The translations under genes were made by a program, and so were the position numbers. A stretch of 9,464 nucleotides of DNA from Clostridium_AD sp051278035 (GTDB lineage Bacteria; Bacillota; Clostridia; Clostridiales; Clostridiaceae): contig NZ_JBNMNU010000165.1 in assembly GCF_051278035.1 (NCBI RefSeq), positions 1 to 9,464 of the forward strand. Direction: 5' to 3'. Numbering within the stretch: position 1 is the first letter of the stretch; the number at the start of each line of letters is the position of its first letter. Shown here in pieces: positions 1 to 6,712 of this stretch. Under the pieces are notes generated by a model. That model ran no database searches. It worked only from the letters and a program-made list of their open reading frames with translations, and had not been told where the DNA came from.

Positions 1-720
1 ATAAGCGGACAAAATAGATACGATACATCCAAAAAGGTTATTCAATATTTCAAACCTGATACAGATTCTTTAACAATTACAACTGGAACAGATTTTCATA
101 GTGCTTTGGTAGGTTCTGTGTATGGATATAAGACAAATCATCCAGTTATGTTACTTGATAAAAATGCGACTGATAGTATAAAAGAATTTGCTTGGGCATG
201 TAATGATTTAGTAGTTATAGGAACAGGATTCTCTGAGTCTGATATAAAACCTCTACCTAGTGGGGTTGTAAACACTTCAGATGGAACTATAGATGGTTAC
301 AAATTAATACCAAACACTCCATCAGTAAAAAAATATCCAACGGATATGATAAACTTACAATCAATAGCTAAGTTATTACCTGAAGAAGACATAATGTGGA
401 ATGATATTAACTACTTTACCTATGACAATGCTTCGTCTACAGTAAGCTATCAAAGATGTCATAGTTATTCTAGTATTTCGCTTTGGGGAGATATAAATAG
501 CAACCCAACTGCAATAAAACTTTTAAATAGCATACTATACGACTTACTTGGAGAGAAAGATGCTACGCAACTTGCTTCAATCTCAAAACTTTACAATTCA
601 ACTTTCCAAGACGATAGTGATATAGAAGCTAAATATCTCAATTACCAACTTACTGCAAGCAAACTTCATCAATTTAAGATATATCATGAAGGTACTCAAG
701 TATTTTTATACGTTAAATAA
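1..720 (+). CDS. C-terminal part of a cell-wall-binding repeat 2 (CWB2) surface protein, 5' end outside the window
   Basis: The frame is open from the first base and ends at TAA 718-720, giving 239 visible codons; the gene starts upstream of the window. The first residues read SGQNRYDTSKKV, then a stretch TITTGTDFHSALVGS and HPVMLLDK, then LVVIGTG. This is the pattern of a CWB2 repeat (Pfam PF04122), which in clostridial proteins anchors secreted proteins non-covalently to cell wall polymers. At least one repeat, roughly visible residues 1-85, is present. The remaining ~135 residues, rich in Asn, Ser and Tyr, match no family I recognise; they might be an enzymatic or adhesive domain, or lineage-specific surface sequence. 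An internal ATG at 163 exists but has no ribosome binding site and lies inside the CWB2 module, so it is not a real start. A terminator follows immediately. The CWB2 assignment is good; the role of the whole protein is unknown. Confidence 0.8.
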   Translation: MSGQNRYDTSKKVIQYFKPDTDSLTITTGTDFHSALVGSVYGYKTNHPVMLLDKNATDSIKEFAWACNDLVVIGTGFSESDIKPLPSGVVNTSDGTIDGYKLIPNTPSVKKYPTDMINLQSIAKLLPEEDIMWNDINYFTYDNASSTVSYQRCHSYSSISLWGDINSNPTAIKLLNSILYDLLGEKDATQLASISKLYNSTFQDDSDIEAKYLNYQLTASKLHQFKIYHEGTQVFLYVK

Positions 721-727
721 ACGTTTT

Positions 728-757
728 AAAGCAAGCCTAATTAGGTTTGCTTTTTTT
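728..757 (+). terminator. Factor-independent terminator of the CWB2 gene
   Basis: AAAGCAAGCC (728-737) pairs with GGTTTGCTTT (744-753), with one G-U pair and a 6-nt loop, and runs into a tract of T up to 757. It starts 8 bases after the stop codon, so it ends the upstream transcript. Confidence 0.85.
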
Positions 758-814
758 AGGGTATGTAGATGTTTTTAGATGTTTTTAGATAAACACTTAA
801 ATCAATTAGGCTTG
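732..814. repeat. Perfect 11-bp inverted repeat spanning the terminator and the tandem repeat
   Basis: CAAGCCTAATT at 732-742 is the exact reverse complement of AATTAGGCTTG at 804-814, with 61 bases between. The left arm overlaps the 5' arm of the terminator hairpin, so the right arm may be a copied terminator half or a relic of an inverted duplication. This stretch up to 972 contains no gene that I can support. Confidence 0.5.
761..790 (+). repeat. Three-copy 10-bp tandem repeat
   Basis: GTTTTTAGAT occurs at 771-780 and 781-790, preceded by a degenerate copy GTATGTAGAT at 761-770 (8 of 10 bases equal). It lies just past the terminator of the CWB2 gene. The 10-bp period is close to one helical turn, but no function is evident. 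Confidence 0.7.
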
Positions 815-946
815 AAAAGTTAAAAAGTATTTTAAAGGAGGGAACTATTTGTTCGCTTAAAATGCTATTATTTCAACACCATTCATAAACATAGCCTTAA
901 TTTTAAACTATTTAGATTGTAAAAAATCAGATTTATAACTGTTATA

Positions 947-974
947 TTGCTAATTATCCATATTATGGTATAAT
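947..974 (+). promoter_or_regulatory. Sigma-A type promoter of the M28 peptidase gene
   Basis: A -35-like TTGCTA (947-952) and a perfect -10 TATAAT (969-974) are separated by 16 bp, which predicts transcription from about 981. The -10 box overlaps the ATG at 973. A transcript from here would therefore not contain that ATG, which bears on where the peptidase begins. Confidence 0.6.
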
Positions 975-2325
975 GAGTTTTGTATCAAACATATTTAAAG
1001 GGGGACTTATCATAAAGAAAATCAGAACATTTGTGTCATTATCATTCATAATTACACTGCTTTTTATTTTTACTTCTTGCTCTTTAAATCAAAGTACTCA
1101 AATTTCTTTTAAAGACTATTCAAAGGTGCTTTCAGCAGATGATATTTATACTAATGTTTTAGTTCTTGCTAACAAAGATAATGCAAGAATTACAGGGTTT
1201 GAAGGCGAAAAAAATGCTGCTGTATATATTTCGAAGCAATTTAAAAATATAGGCTTAGAAGTAGAATTACAAAGCTTCCCGATTACTGCCTTTCAGTGTA
1301 ATGGAACAGAACTTAAAATAAATGGAGAAAAAAATATAATTATGACCTCGAAAGCATTAACCTTTACCGCTCCTACTCCAAAAGAAGGGTTTAGTGCTAA
1401 AATTGTTGATGGTGATATGGGTACAGCAGATCATCTAAAACAGGCTGATGTAAAAAATAAAATAGTATTAATAAAACGAGGTGGCGACTTCTTTAAAGTA
1501 AAAACAGAAAGAGCTGCTAAAGAGGGGGCTCTTGGAGTAATTTTTTATGATCCTGACCCAAAATCGGAACAACCAGTATCCGCAAGCCTTTCTAGCCTTT
1601 CTAAAATTCCTGCAATATCAATTGGTCGAGTAGATGGAGAGTCTTTAAAAAAACAGATTAGTTCTAATAAAAATTTAGAAGTCAGACTTAAGGTAGACTC
1701 CATATGCGAACCATCTCAGTCTCAAAACGTCATTGCTACCTTAAAGGCTGAAAAGGAAACTAAGGATACTAAGACTTTAGTGATAGGTGCACATTATGAT
1801 GGGGTGGATACGCCTGCTGCAAATGATAATGCTTCTGGAATTTCTACAGTGATTGAGATAGCAAAACTTTTATCTAAAGAACCAGTGAAATGTAATGTTA
1901 AATTTATTGCCTTTGGATCAGAAGAGACGGGACTAGTTGGTTCCACTTATTTTGTGGAAAAATTAGGCGCCGAGATAAGTAATATGATAGGTATGATTAA
2001 TTTGGACATGGTTGGAGCCGGGAATAACCTTGTTATAAACACACTACTTAAAGATTCTAAACCATTTCCCGCTGAACTAGCAGAGGCCTGTGCAAAAGAC
2101 TTTAATTATTCTTATACTAGAAATGAATCTAGTAGAAGTGATCATGTGCCTTTTGCTATTAATGGAATAGCTGAGGTTTTCTTTGAATATGGTCCATCTA
2201 CAGGATATCATACTGATGAGGATAATATCTCGATGATTGAAAAGGATGCGCTTGCGAAAGTATGTAACATAGCTACTTCTATTGCAAACGAAATTGCAAC
2301 AAAACCAGATAAATACATTAAATGA
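973..2325 (+). CDS. Secreted M28-family zinc aminopeptidase lipoprotein with an inserted PA domain
   Basis: The protein should remove N-terminal residues from peptides outside the cell while tethered to the membrane. Numbered from ATG 973, there is a lipoprotein signal KKIRTF...LLFIFTSC with the lipidated Cys at 36, then an N-terminal peptidase part, a protease-associated (PA) domain around residues 140-235, and the M28 catalytic core around 250-445. All five zinc ligands of the family appear: His274 (AHYDG), Asp285 (NDNASG), Glu317/Glu318 (SEETG), Asp345 (NLDMVG) and His413 (YHTDEDN). The closest familiar design is Bacillus YwaD and Streptomyces aminopeptidase. The coordinates keep the first conventional start, but ATG 973 has no ribosome binding site and sits in the -10 box. 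AAAGGGGGA at 997-1005 lies 6 bases before an in-frame ATA at 1012, which would give a typical 437-residue lipoprotein. The gene is a single unit, with its own promoter and a terminator after it. Family call secure; start uncertain. Confidence 0.93.
   Translation: MSFVSNIFKGGLIIKKIRTFVSLSFIITLLFIFTSCSLNQSTQISFKDYSKVLSADDIYTNVLVLANKDNARITGFEGEKNAAVYISKQFKNIGLEVELQSFPITAFQCNGTELKINGEKNIIMTSKALTFTAPTPKEGFSAKIVDGDMGTADHLKQADVKNKIVLIKRGGDFFKVKTERAAKEGALGVIFYDPDPKSEQPVSASLSSLSKIPAISIGRVDGESLKKQISSNKNLEVRLKVDSICEPSQSQNVIATLKAEKETKDTKTLVIGAHYDGVDTPAANDNASGISTVIEIAKLLSKEPVKCNVKFIAFGSEETGLVGSTYFVEKLGAEISNMIGMINLDMVGAGNNLVINTLLKDSKPFPAELAEACAKDFNYSYTRNESSRSDHVPFAINGIAEVFFEYGPSTGYHTDEDNISMIEKDALAKVCNIATSIANEIATKPDKYIK
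997..1014 (+). promoter_or_regulatory. Ribosome binding site that points to an ATA start for the peptidase
   Basis: AAAGGGGGA (997-1005) is the only good Shine-Dalgarno sequence near the peptidase start. Six bases later, in frame, comes ATA at 1012-1014, followed by AAG AAA ATC AGA, the positively charged beginning expected of a lipoprotein signal. No ATG, and no GTG or TTG at a usable distance, competes with it; the next GTG is at 1033, 27 bases away. Confidence 0.55.
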
Positions 2326-2335
2326 GTAAGTATGT

Positions 2336-2374
2336 GCATTTTATTGAAGTGAAATTCAATAAAATGCTTTTTTA
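2336..2374 (+). terminator. Strong factor-independent terminator of the peptidase gene
   Basis: GCATTTTATTGAA (2336-2348) and TTCAATAAAATGC (2355-2367) form a perfect 13-bp stem with a 6-nt loop, followed by seven T (2368-2374). It lies 10 bases after the stop codon. It separates the peptidase from the acyltransferase operon. The following 183 bases before 2558 hold no gene and no promoter I can call with confidence. Confidence 0.93.
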
Positions 2375-2557
2375 TTTGTAAAATTAAAAGGTAATATATT
2401 ACTAATAAAAGAGGAATATGATAATAAATGTAGAATAAACGAATTGTGTAGTAAAGATGGTTAAGGTAATGAAAAAATATGTTTAAGTAATTTAAAAATA
2501 TAGATGGTTAGATAATATGGTGAAATATCTATGATGAGCGATTGGGGTTGTTAAAAA

Positions 2558-3130
2558 ATGTATACATATAGAATGGTCGAAAACGCAGAAGAAAAAAAAC
2601 TTATTTATAAGTTGAGATATGATATTTATTGTGAAGAAAAAAAATGGTTAGATTCTTCTAATTACTTAGAGTGTTTAGAAAATGATGAATATGATAAAAA
2701 TTCGCTTAACTTTGGCGCTTTTGATGTTAATAATATATTGGTAGGTAGTGTAAGACTTATTATACCGAAGTATAACATGGCAATTCCAATAGAAAAAGCG
2801 TTTGATATTGAGCCCAAGTATAACCAAAAAAGATTAGAAGTTTCAAGGCTTGTAATACCAAAAGATAGAAGAGGTTTGAACATTGTGATAGGTCTTATTC
2901 GCATAATTTATTCTTGGGCACTTAAAAATGGGATAACACACGCCTATATAATCTCAGAGAAAAATTTATTGAATTACATAGATAGAAAAGGCTATCCTTT
3001 TAATAATGTGAAAGAGGGTAAGGGTTATTTTGGAGCATATACAATTCCTGCTTGCCTAATAGTAAGTGAGGTAACGGATTCTTTTGGACTAGATGAAGTA
3101 GCAAGTACGCTTGCGGTATTAAAAGATTAA
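2558..3130 (+). CDS. LuxI-like / N-acyl amino acid synthase (FeeM-type) acyltransferase of the GNAT fold
   Basis: At 190 residues the protein has the size of an acyl-homoserine-lactone synthase, and the invariant residues of that family can be placed in order: Arg20, Tyr24 (usually Phe), Trp30, the Asp43/Asp46 pair (DEYD), Arg66 (GSVRLI), and Glu94/Arg97 (EVSRLVI). In LuxI and the related FeeM-type N-acyl amino acid synthases these residues form the core that transfers an acyl chain from acyl-carrier protein to an amino group. The likely reaction is therefore N-acylation of an amino acid or similar small molecule; neither acyl donor nor acceptor can be read from sequence. No signal peptide or membrane segment is seen, so it should be cytoplasmic. 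The start ATG has a modest GGGG sequence 10 bases upstream. The gene is followed after 15 bases by a ThiF-like gene, and the two form an operon. Another GNAT acyltransferase role is possible, but a generic acetyltransferase is less likely given the LuxI residue set. Confidence 0.75.
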   Translation: MYTYRMVENAEEKKLIYKLRYDIYCEEKKWLDSSNYLECLENDEYDKNSLNFGAFDVNNILVGSVRLIIPKYNMAIPIEKAFDIEPKYNQKRLEVSRLVIPKDRRGLNIVIGLIRIIYSWALKNGITHAYIISEKNLLNYIDRKGYPFNNVKEGKGYFGAYTIPACLIVSEVTDSFGLDEVASTLAVLKD

Positions 3131-3145
3131 AATGGAGGAATAAAA

Positions 3146-3961
3146 ATGTTGTATAAACAATTAACGTTAAGAAACATAGATTATATATCAACTGAATTAC
3201 AAGACAAAATACGGAACACAACTATTCTTATAGCTGGTTGTGGGATTGGTAGCTCTTTTGCTGAGGTAGCTGTTCGCTTAGGGTTTGAAAATTTCATTCT
3301 AGCAGATGGTGATATAATTAATGATCATAATTTAAATCGCCAATGTTTCAGTTTTAATGATATAGGAAAACTTAAGGTAAAAGCATTATCAGAAAGGCTT
3401 AAAGCAATTAATCCATCAGTTAAAGTTAAAGAATATACTGAATATATAGACGCAGAAAATGTCGCTGAAATTGTTAGAAATGCGGATATAGTATTCGACA
3501 CAATTGATTTTTTAGATTTACCTGCAATTGTAGGATTACATGATGAGTGTAATAAACAAGGGAAACATATAATATCAGCATTGGCAATTGGATGGGGAGC
3601 AGGATGTATTTATTTTCCTCCGAATTCAACATGCTCATTTAGACAAATTTTTTCATTACCACTTGAAGGAGCAGTTGATCAATTCGCGTATGCTGAAACT
3701 TTTTCAAAAGTTATTGGAAGGTTAGAGGAGCAAATAGATCCTACTGTTGTAAAGGCAGTAGGTAAAGCTCTTTTATTTATGGATGATGGTAAACCATGCC
3801 CAGCTTCACAAGTATCTCCTGGAGCTTATGCTGTTGGTTCACTAGCTGGGTCACTTGTTGTTCGTATTCTTGCAGGGCTTCCGGTATTACACGCACCTAA
3901 CTTAATGACAATTGATACGCAAAAAGCTTTAACATGTAATGCATTGAATTTACTTGATTAA
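3146..3961 (+). CDS. ThiF/MoeB/E1-like adenylating enzyme paired with the acyltransferase
   Basis: This 271-residue protein has the Rossmann-type ATP-binding fold of the E1-like family, which activates a carboxylate as an acyl-adenylate. Visible elements are the nucleotide loop AGCGIGSS (residues 30-37, a G-x-G-x-G-S variant of GxGxxG), the acidic strand end LADGD with Asp56, the Asn64-Arg65 pair (LNRQCF), Lys75 and Lys77 in DIGKLKVKAL, and Asp121 in FDTIDF. The C-terminal part PGAYAVGSLAGSLVVRIL fits the dimer helix of the family. The two CxxC zinc motifs of MoeB/ThiF are absent; single cysteines stand at 163, 218 and 264. Start: ATG 3146, with TGGAGGA about 7 bases upstream and 15 bases after the preceding stop, so it is co-translated with the acyltransferase. 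No ThiS/MoaD-like partner, sulfurtransferase or rhodanese is nearby, which argues against a thiamine or molybdopterin role. The substrate is more likely the product of the neighbouring enzyme. Fold assignment firm, substrate unknown. Confidence 0.85.
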   Translation: MLYKQLTLRNIDYISTELQDKIRNTTILIAGCGIGSSFAEVAVRLGFENFILADGDIINDHNLNRQCFSFNDIGKLKVKALSERLKAINPSVKVKEYTEYIDAENVAEIVRNADIVFDTIDFLDLPAIVGLHDECNKQGKHIISALAIGWGAGCIYFPPNSTCSFRQIFSLPLEGAVDQFAYAETFSKVIGRLEEQIDPTVVKAVGKALLFMDDGKPCPASQVSPGAYAVGSLAGSLVVRILAGLPVLHAPNLMTIDTQKALTCNALNLLD

Positions 3962-4010
3962 ATAAATATATGTATGCTTTTAACTTATAGGTTAATTTCC
4001 ATAAAACTGA

Positions 4011-4016
4011 TATAAT
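4011..4016 (+). promoter_or_regulatory. Possible -10 element just ahead of the intergenic hairpin
   Basis: A perfect TATAAT stands here without a convincing -35 at the right distance. A transcript from it would begin at about 4022, exactly at the hairpin, and would make that hairpin a leader element of the cyclic di-GMP gene. The evidence is only the hexamer in A+T-rich DNA. Confidence 0.25.
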
Positions 4017-4020
4017 AAGA

Positions 4021-4064
4021 TCATGAAGATAATTTTTAATACTGATCTTCATGGCCTTTTTTTT
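4021..4064 (+). terminator. Factor-independent terminator after the acyltransferase-ThiF operon
   Basis: CATGAAGAT (4022-4030) pairs perfectly with ATCTTCATG (4045-4053) around a 14-nt loop, followed by GCC and eight T (4057-4064). It closes the two-gene operon 60 bases after its stop and isolates it from the GGDEF-EAL gene. Confidence 0.85.
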
Positions 4065-4129
4065 GTTGAAAGGCATTAAGCAATCAATTAAACAAATGAT
4101 AAAATATATCGACTGGAGGGGAATAGGGT

Positions 4130-6589
4130 ATGATTATTTTAACAACTTTATATTTTATTTGTGGAATTACATATATGATTTTAGGCGTAATTACACTTAT
4201 GAATGATTCTAAAAATAAATTGAATAAAATATTTTCTGCAATTTGCATGAATTTAACCTTTTGGGCATTTATGTTTTCTATAATGAATCGATCAGTTGAT
4301 GCTCAAAACGCAAGTGAATTTTATCTGTATTCTACATTTTCATGGGCGATTTTTTATTGTTTGCTTTTACATTTCATTATCATTTTAACAGGAAAAGGAG
4401 ACTTTTTTAAAAATTGGTCTTCGTATTTGATCTTTTATTCCCCAGCTTTAGTATCAATTTATTTATATATTTTTAAGCCGGAAATGGCACAGAATTTTGT
4501 TAAAACAAATTTAGGCTGGGCTTACATTGCATCAACAGATAGAGGAGTTGTTTGGGCGAATTTCTACAATGTATATTATTTCATATATATGATACTGGTT
4601 ATTTTCTTCCTTTTTAGATGGTTTAAAAATTCGAAAATAATAAGGGAGAAGAAACAGGCGAAGCTTATACTGAGTACAACAATAATAACAATAGTTTTGG
4701 GGGGGATAACAGATATTATAATTCCAATGTTTATAATACCTTTTATGCCTTCTGTAGGTATTATTCTAATTGCAATACCTATAATTGGAATATGGTATTC
4801 CATTAAAAAATATAAGCTTATGGATCTTAATCCTGAAAACTTTGCATTAGAAGTTTTGAAAATAATGGGTGAAGGGTTGATTATCGCAAATCATGAAGGT
4901 GTAATAAAAGATATTAATAAGGGTGCACTTAAACTACTAGATCGTGATAAAAATCAACTTGTGGATAAACAAATAAGTACTTTATTCTCAGAAAAAATAG
5001 AATTATCAAAGCTAGCAAATTGTAGTAGTTATGAAATCGGTATTGTACAATGTGATAATAGCAAATTGCCTGTTCTTCTATCTTCATCGATTTTAAAAGA
5101 TGAATGGGGAGATTCGTTAGGTATTGTTTGTATATTTCAGGATATTTCTGATATAAAATTGGCCAGGCAAGAATTAATAAAATCACATGATGAGCTAGAA
5201 ATAAAAGTTGTAGAAAGAACGAGTGAACTTAGTAAGGCTAATAAAGAGTTAGAGCATGAAATAAATGTCCGTATAGATATGGAAGAGAAAATAAAAAAAT
5301 TAGCGTACTTTGATTATTTAACGGGACTTCCAAACAAAAGACTGTTTATTGATAGATTGAATCAGTGTATTGATGATGCAGTTCCACAGGGGAAAGTACT
5401 AGGGGTACTATTTCTTGATCTAGATTCCTTTAAAAGGGTAAATGATACAATGGGACATGCTAAAGGTGATGAACTTTTAAAGATGGTTTCAACAAGGTTA
5501 TTAAACACTGTAAAAGAAAGTGACACTGTTTGTAGGGTTGGGGGAGACGAGTTCCTTATCTTAATTCGAAATTTAGAAAGTGAGGATTATTTCAGAGAAA
5601 TATCTGAGGACATTCTTAGCAGCTTTAATAAATCATTTATAATAGATAGTAATGATTTGTATGTGACTACTAGTATTGGTGGCGCAATATATCCCGTAGA
5701 TGGTAGCGATGTAGAAACTTTAATAAAAAATGCTGATATTGCAATGTACAAGGCAAAAGAAAAGGGTAAAAATAAATTTGAGATTTGCACTGCAAGTTTT
5801 AAATATGAATTGGTTAAAGAAATGAAGTTGACAAATAGTTTATACAAGGCAATAGAGCGAAATGAATTTGAATTATATTATCAACCACAAGTAAGTTCAA
5901 TATCAGGTGAAATCATTGGCATGGAAGCTTTAATAAGGTGGAATAGTGAGGAACTTGGAAGGGTGAGCCCAGTAGACTTTATATTCATAGCTGAAAAGAC
6001 TGGATTAATACTTCCAATTGGTGAATGGGTTCTTAAAACTGCATGTCTTCAAAATAAAAAGTGGCAGGATGCTGGAATACTCAATGTACCTGTAGCTGTT
6101 AATCTTTCAGTAAATCAATTCCAAAATAAAAGGATAATTGAAGATATTATCAAAAGATTAAAGGAAACAGGTTTAAATCCTAAATATTTGGAACTTGAAA
6201 TTACAGAAAACATAATTATGAAGGAAACTGAATATATTATTGAGTCACTAAAACAATTAAAAGAGATTGGAGTAAAAATTGCAATAGATGATTTTGGTAC
6301 AGAATATTCATCTTTAAATTATATTAAGCAATTGCCAGTAGACAAAATAAAAATAGATATGTCGTTTATTAGGGGAATAAATATAAACCATAAAGATGAA
6401 GCGATTATTAAGGTTATAATTTCATTAGCTAAAAATTTAGGATTAAAGGCTATTGCAGAAGGAGTGGAAACAAAGGAACAACTGGATTTCTTAAAAGATG
6501 AAATGTGTGATGAAATACAAGGATATTACTATTATAAGCCAATGTCAGCCCAGCTAATAGAAGAATTGTTATGTTCTAGATTAAAATAG
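4130..6589 (+). CDS. Membrane 7TM-PAS-GGDEF-EAL protein for cyclic di-GMP synthesis and/or breakdown
   Basis: Residues 1-225 contain about seven hydrophobic segments (near 4-23, 36-52, 66-88, 98-115, 147-165, 180-200 and 205-224), as in the 7TM sensory region found at the N-terminus of some histidine kinases. A PAS domain (about 236-345) and a coiled coil (about 345-392) follow. The GGDEF domain (about 393-553) has the intact signature RVGGDEF (471-475 being GGDEF), so it should be able to make cyclic di-GMP; the inhibitory RxxD site five residues before it reads KESD (462-465), with Lys for Arg. The EAL domain (about 566-815) keeps Glu599 of EAL, the LEITEN Glu, DDFGT (720-724), KIDMSFI, AEGVE and QGYYYYKP, so hydrolysis is also plausible. 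The usual DDFGTGYSS has Glu in place of the second Gly. GGAGGGG at 4115-4121 lies 8 bases before the ATG. Monocistronic, with terminators on both sides. The sensed signal is unknown. Confidence 0.93.
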   Translation: MIILTTLYFICGITYMILGVITLMNDSKNKLNKIFSAICMNLTFWAFMFSIMNRSVDAQNASEFYLYSTFSWAIFYCLLLHFIIILTGKGDFFKNWSSYLIFYSPALVSIYLYIFKPEMAQNFVKTNLGWAYIASTDRGVVWANFYNVYYFIYMILVIFFLFRWFKNSKIIREKKQAKLILSTTIITIVLGGITDIIIPMFIIPFMPSVGIILIAIPIIGIWYSIKKYKLMDLNPENFALEVLKIMGEGLIIANHEGVIKDINKGALKLLDRDKNQLVDKQISTLFSEKIELSKLANCSSYEIGIVQCDNSKLPVLLSSSILKDEWGDSLGIVCIFQDISDIKLARQELIKSHDELEIKVVERTSELSKANKELEHEINVRIDMEEKIKKLAYFDYLTGLPNKRLFIDRLNQCIDDAVPQGKVLGVLFLDLDSFKRVNDTMGHAKGDELLKMVSTRLLNTVKESDTVCRVGGDEFLILIRNLESEDYFREISEDILSSFNKSFIIDSNDLYVTTSIGGAIYPVDGSDVETLIKNADIAMYKAKEKGKNKFEICTASFKYELVKEMKLTNSLYKAIERNEFELYYQPQVSSISGEIIGMEALIRWNSEELGRVSPVDFIFIAEKTGLILPIGEWVLKTACLQNKKWQDAGILNVPVAVNLSVNQFQNKRIIEDIIKRLKETGLNPKYLELEITENIIMKETEYIIESLKQLKEIGVKIAIDDFGTEYSSLNYIKQLPVDKIKIDMSFIRGININHKDEAIIKVIISLAKNLGLKAIAEGVETKEQLDFLKDEMCDEIQGYYYYKPMSAQLIEELLCSRLK

Positions 6590-6602
6590 CATCACTATTT
6601 AA

Positions 6603-6640
6603 GGAGAAGAAACTTAATACAGTTTCTTCTCTATTTTATT
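6603..6640 (+). terminator. Factor-independent terminator of the GGDEF-EAL gene
   Basis: GAGAAGAAACT (6604-6614) pairs perfectly with AGTTTCTTCTC (6621-6631), extended by one G-U pair, with a 6-nt loop and a T-rich tail. It begins 14 bases after the stop codon. Confidence 0.85.
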
Positions 6641-6659
6641 ATAATATTAAAAATATCTA

Positions 6660-6690
6660 TTGACATTAACGCTACGTGAACGTGTACAAT
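6660..6690 (+). promoter_or_regulatory. MerR-type promoter with 19-bp spacer and operator dyad
   Basis: TTGACA (6660-6665) and TACAAT (6685-6690) are separated by 19 bp, the elongated spacing typical of promoters activated by MerR-family regulators through DNA distortion. Inside the spacer lies ACGCTACGTGAACGT (6669-6683), an imperfect dyad of the kind these regulators bind. Such promoters are usually weak without their activator. It is the only promoter visible upstream of both the truncated regulator and the sugar-binding protein at 7047. Confidence 0.75.
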
Positions 6691-6712
6691 AAGTTTGAAG
6701 GGAGATGAGCGT

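Noticed and set aside
2391..2402. Perfect 12-bp palindrome GTAATATATTAC between the peptidase and the acyltransferase operon.
   Set aside because: It is made only of weak pairs in A+T-rich DNA, is not repeated in the window, and is far (155 bases) from the gene it might control; chance is a sufficient explanation.
2411..2438. Micro-ORF MIINVE preceded by GAGGA, as a possible leader peptide.
   Set aside because: Six codons without regulatory-looking content, and no hairpin follows that could act as an attenuator.
2662..2904. Open frame on the - strand inside the acyltransferase gene.
   Set aside because: It mirrors a well-supported + strand gene, has no ribosome site, and its hydrophobic composition is what antisense reading of A+T-rich coding DNA gives. 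The same applies to - strand frames at 3000-3221, 4576-4803, 4929-5186, 5587-5847, 8612-8860 and 8982-9272.
973..3961. The M28 peptidase as a third member of the acyltransferase-ThiF system, for instance a deacylase or a processing enzyme.
   Set aside because: A perfect 13-bp terminator and 183 gene-free bases separate it from the pair, and the PA-domain lipoprotein design fits general peptide scavenging.
4065..4129. Cyclic di-GMP riboswitch upstream of the GGDEF-EAL gene.
   Set aside because: The conserved GEMM strings are absent and the space after the terminator is too short to hold the aptamer.
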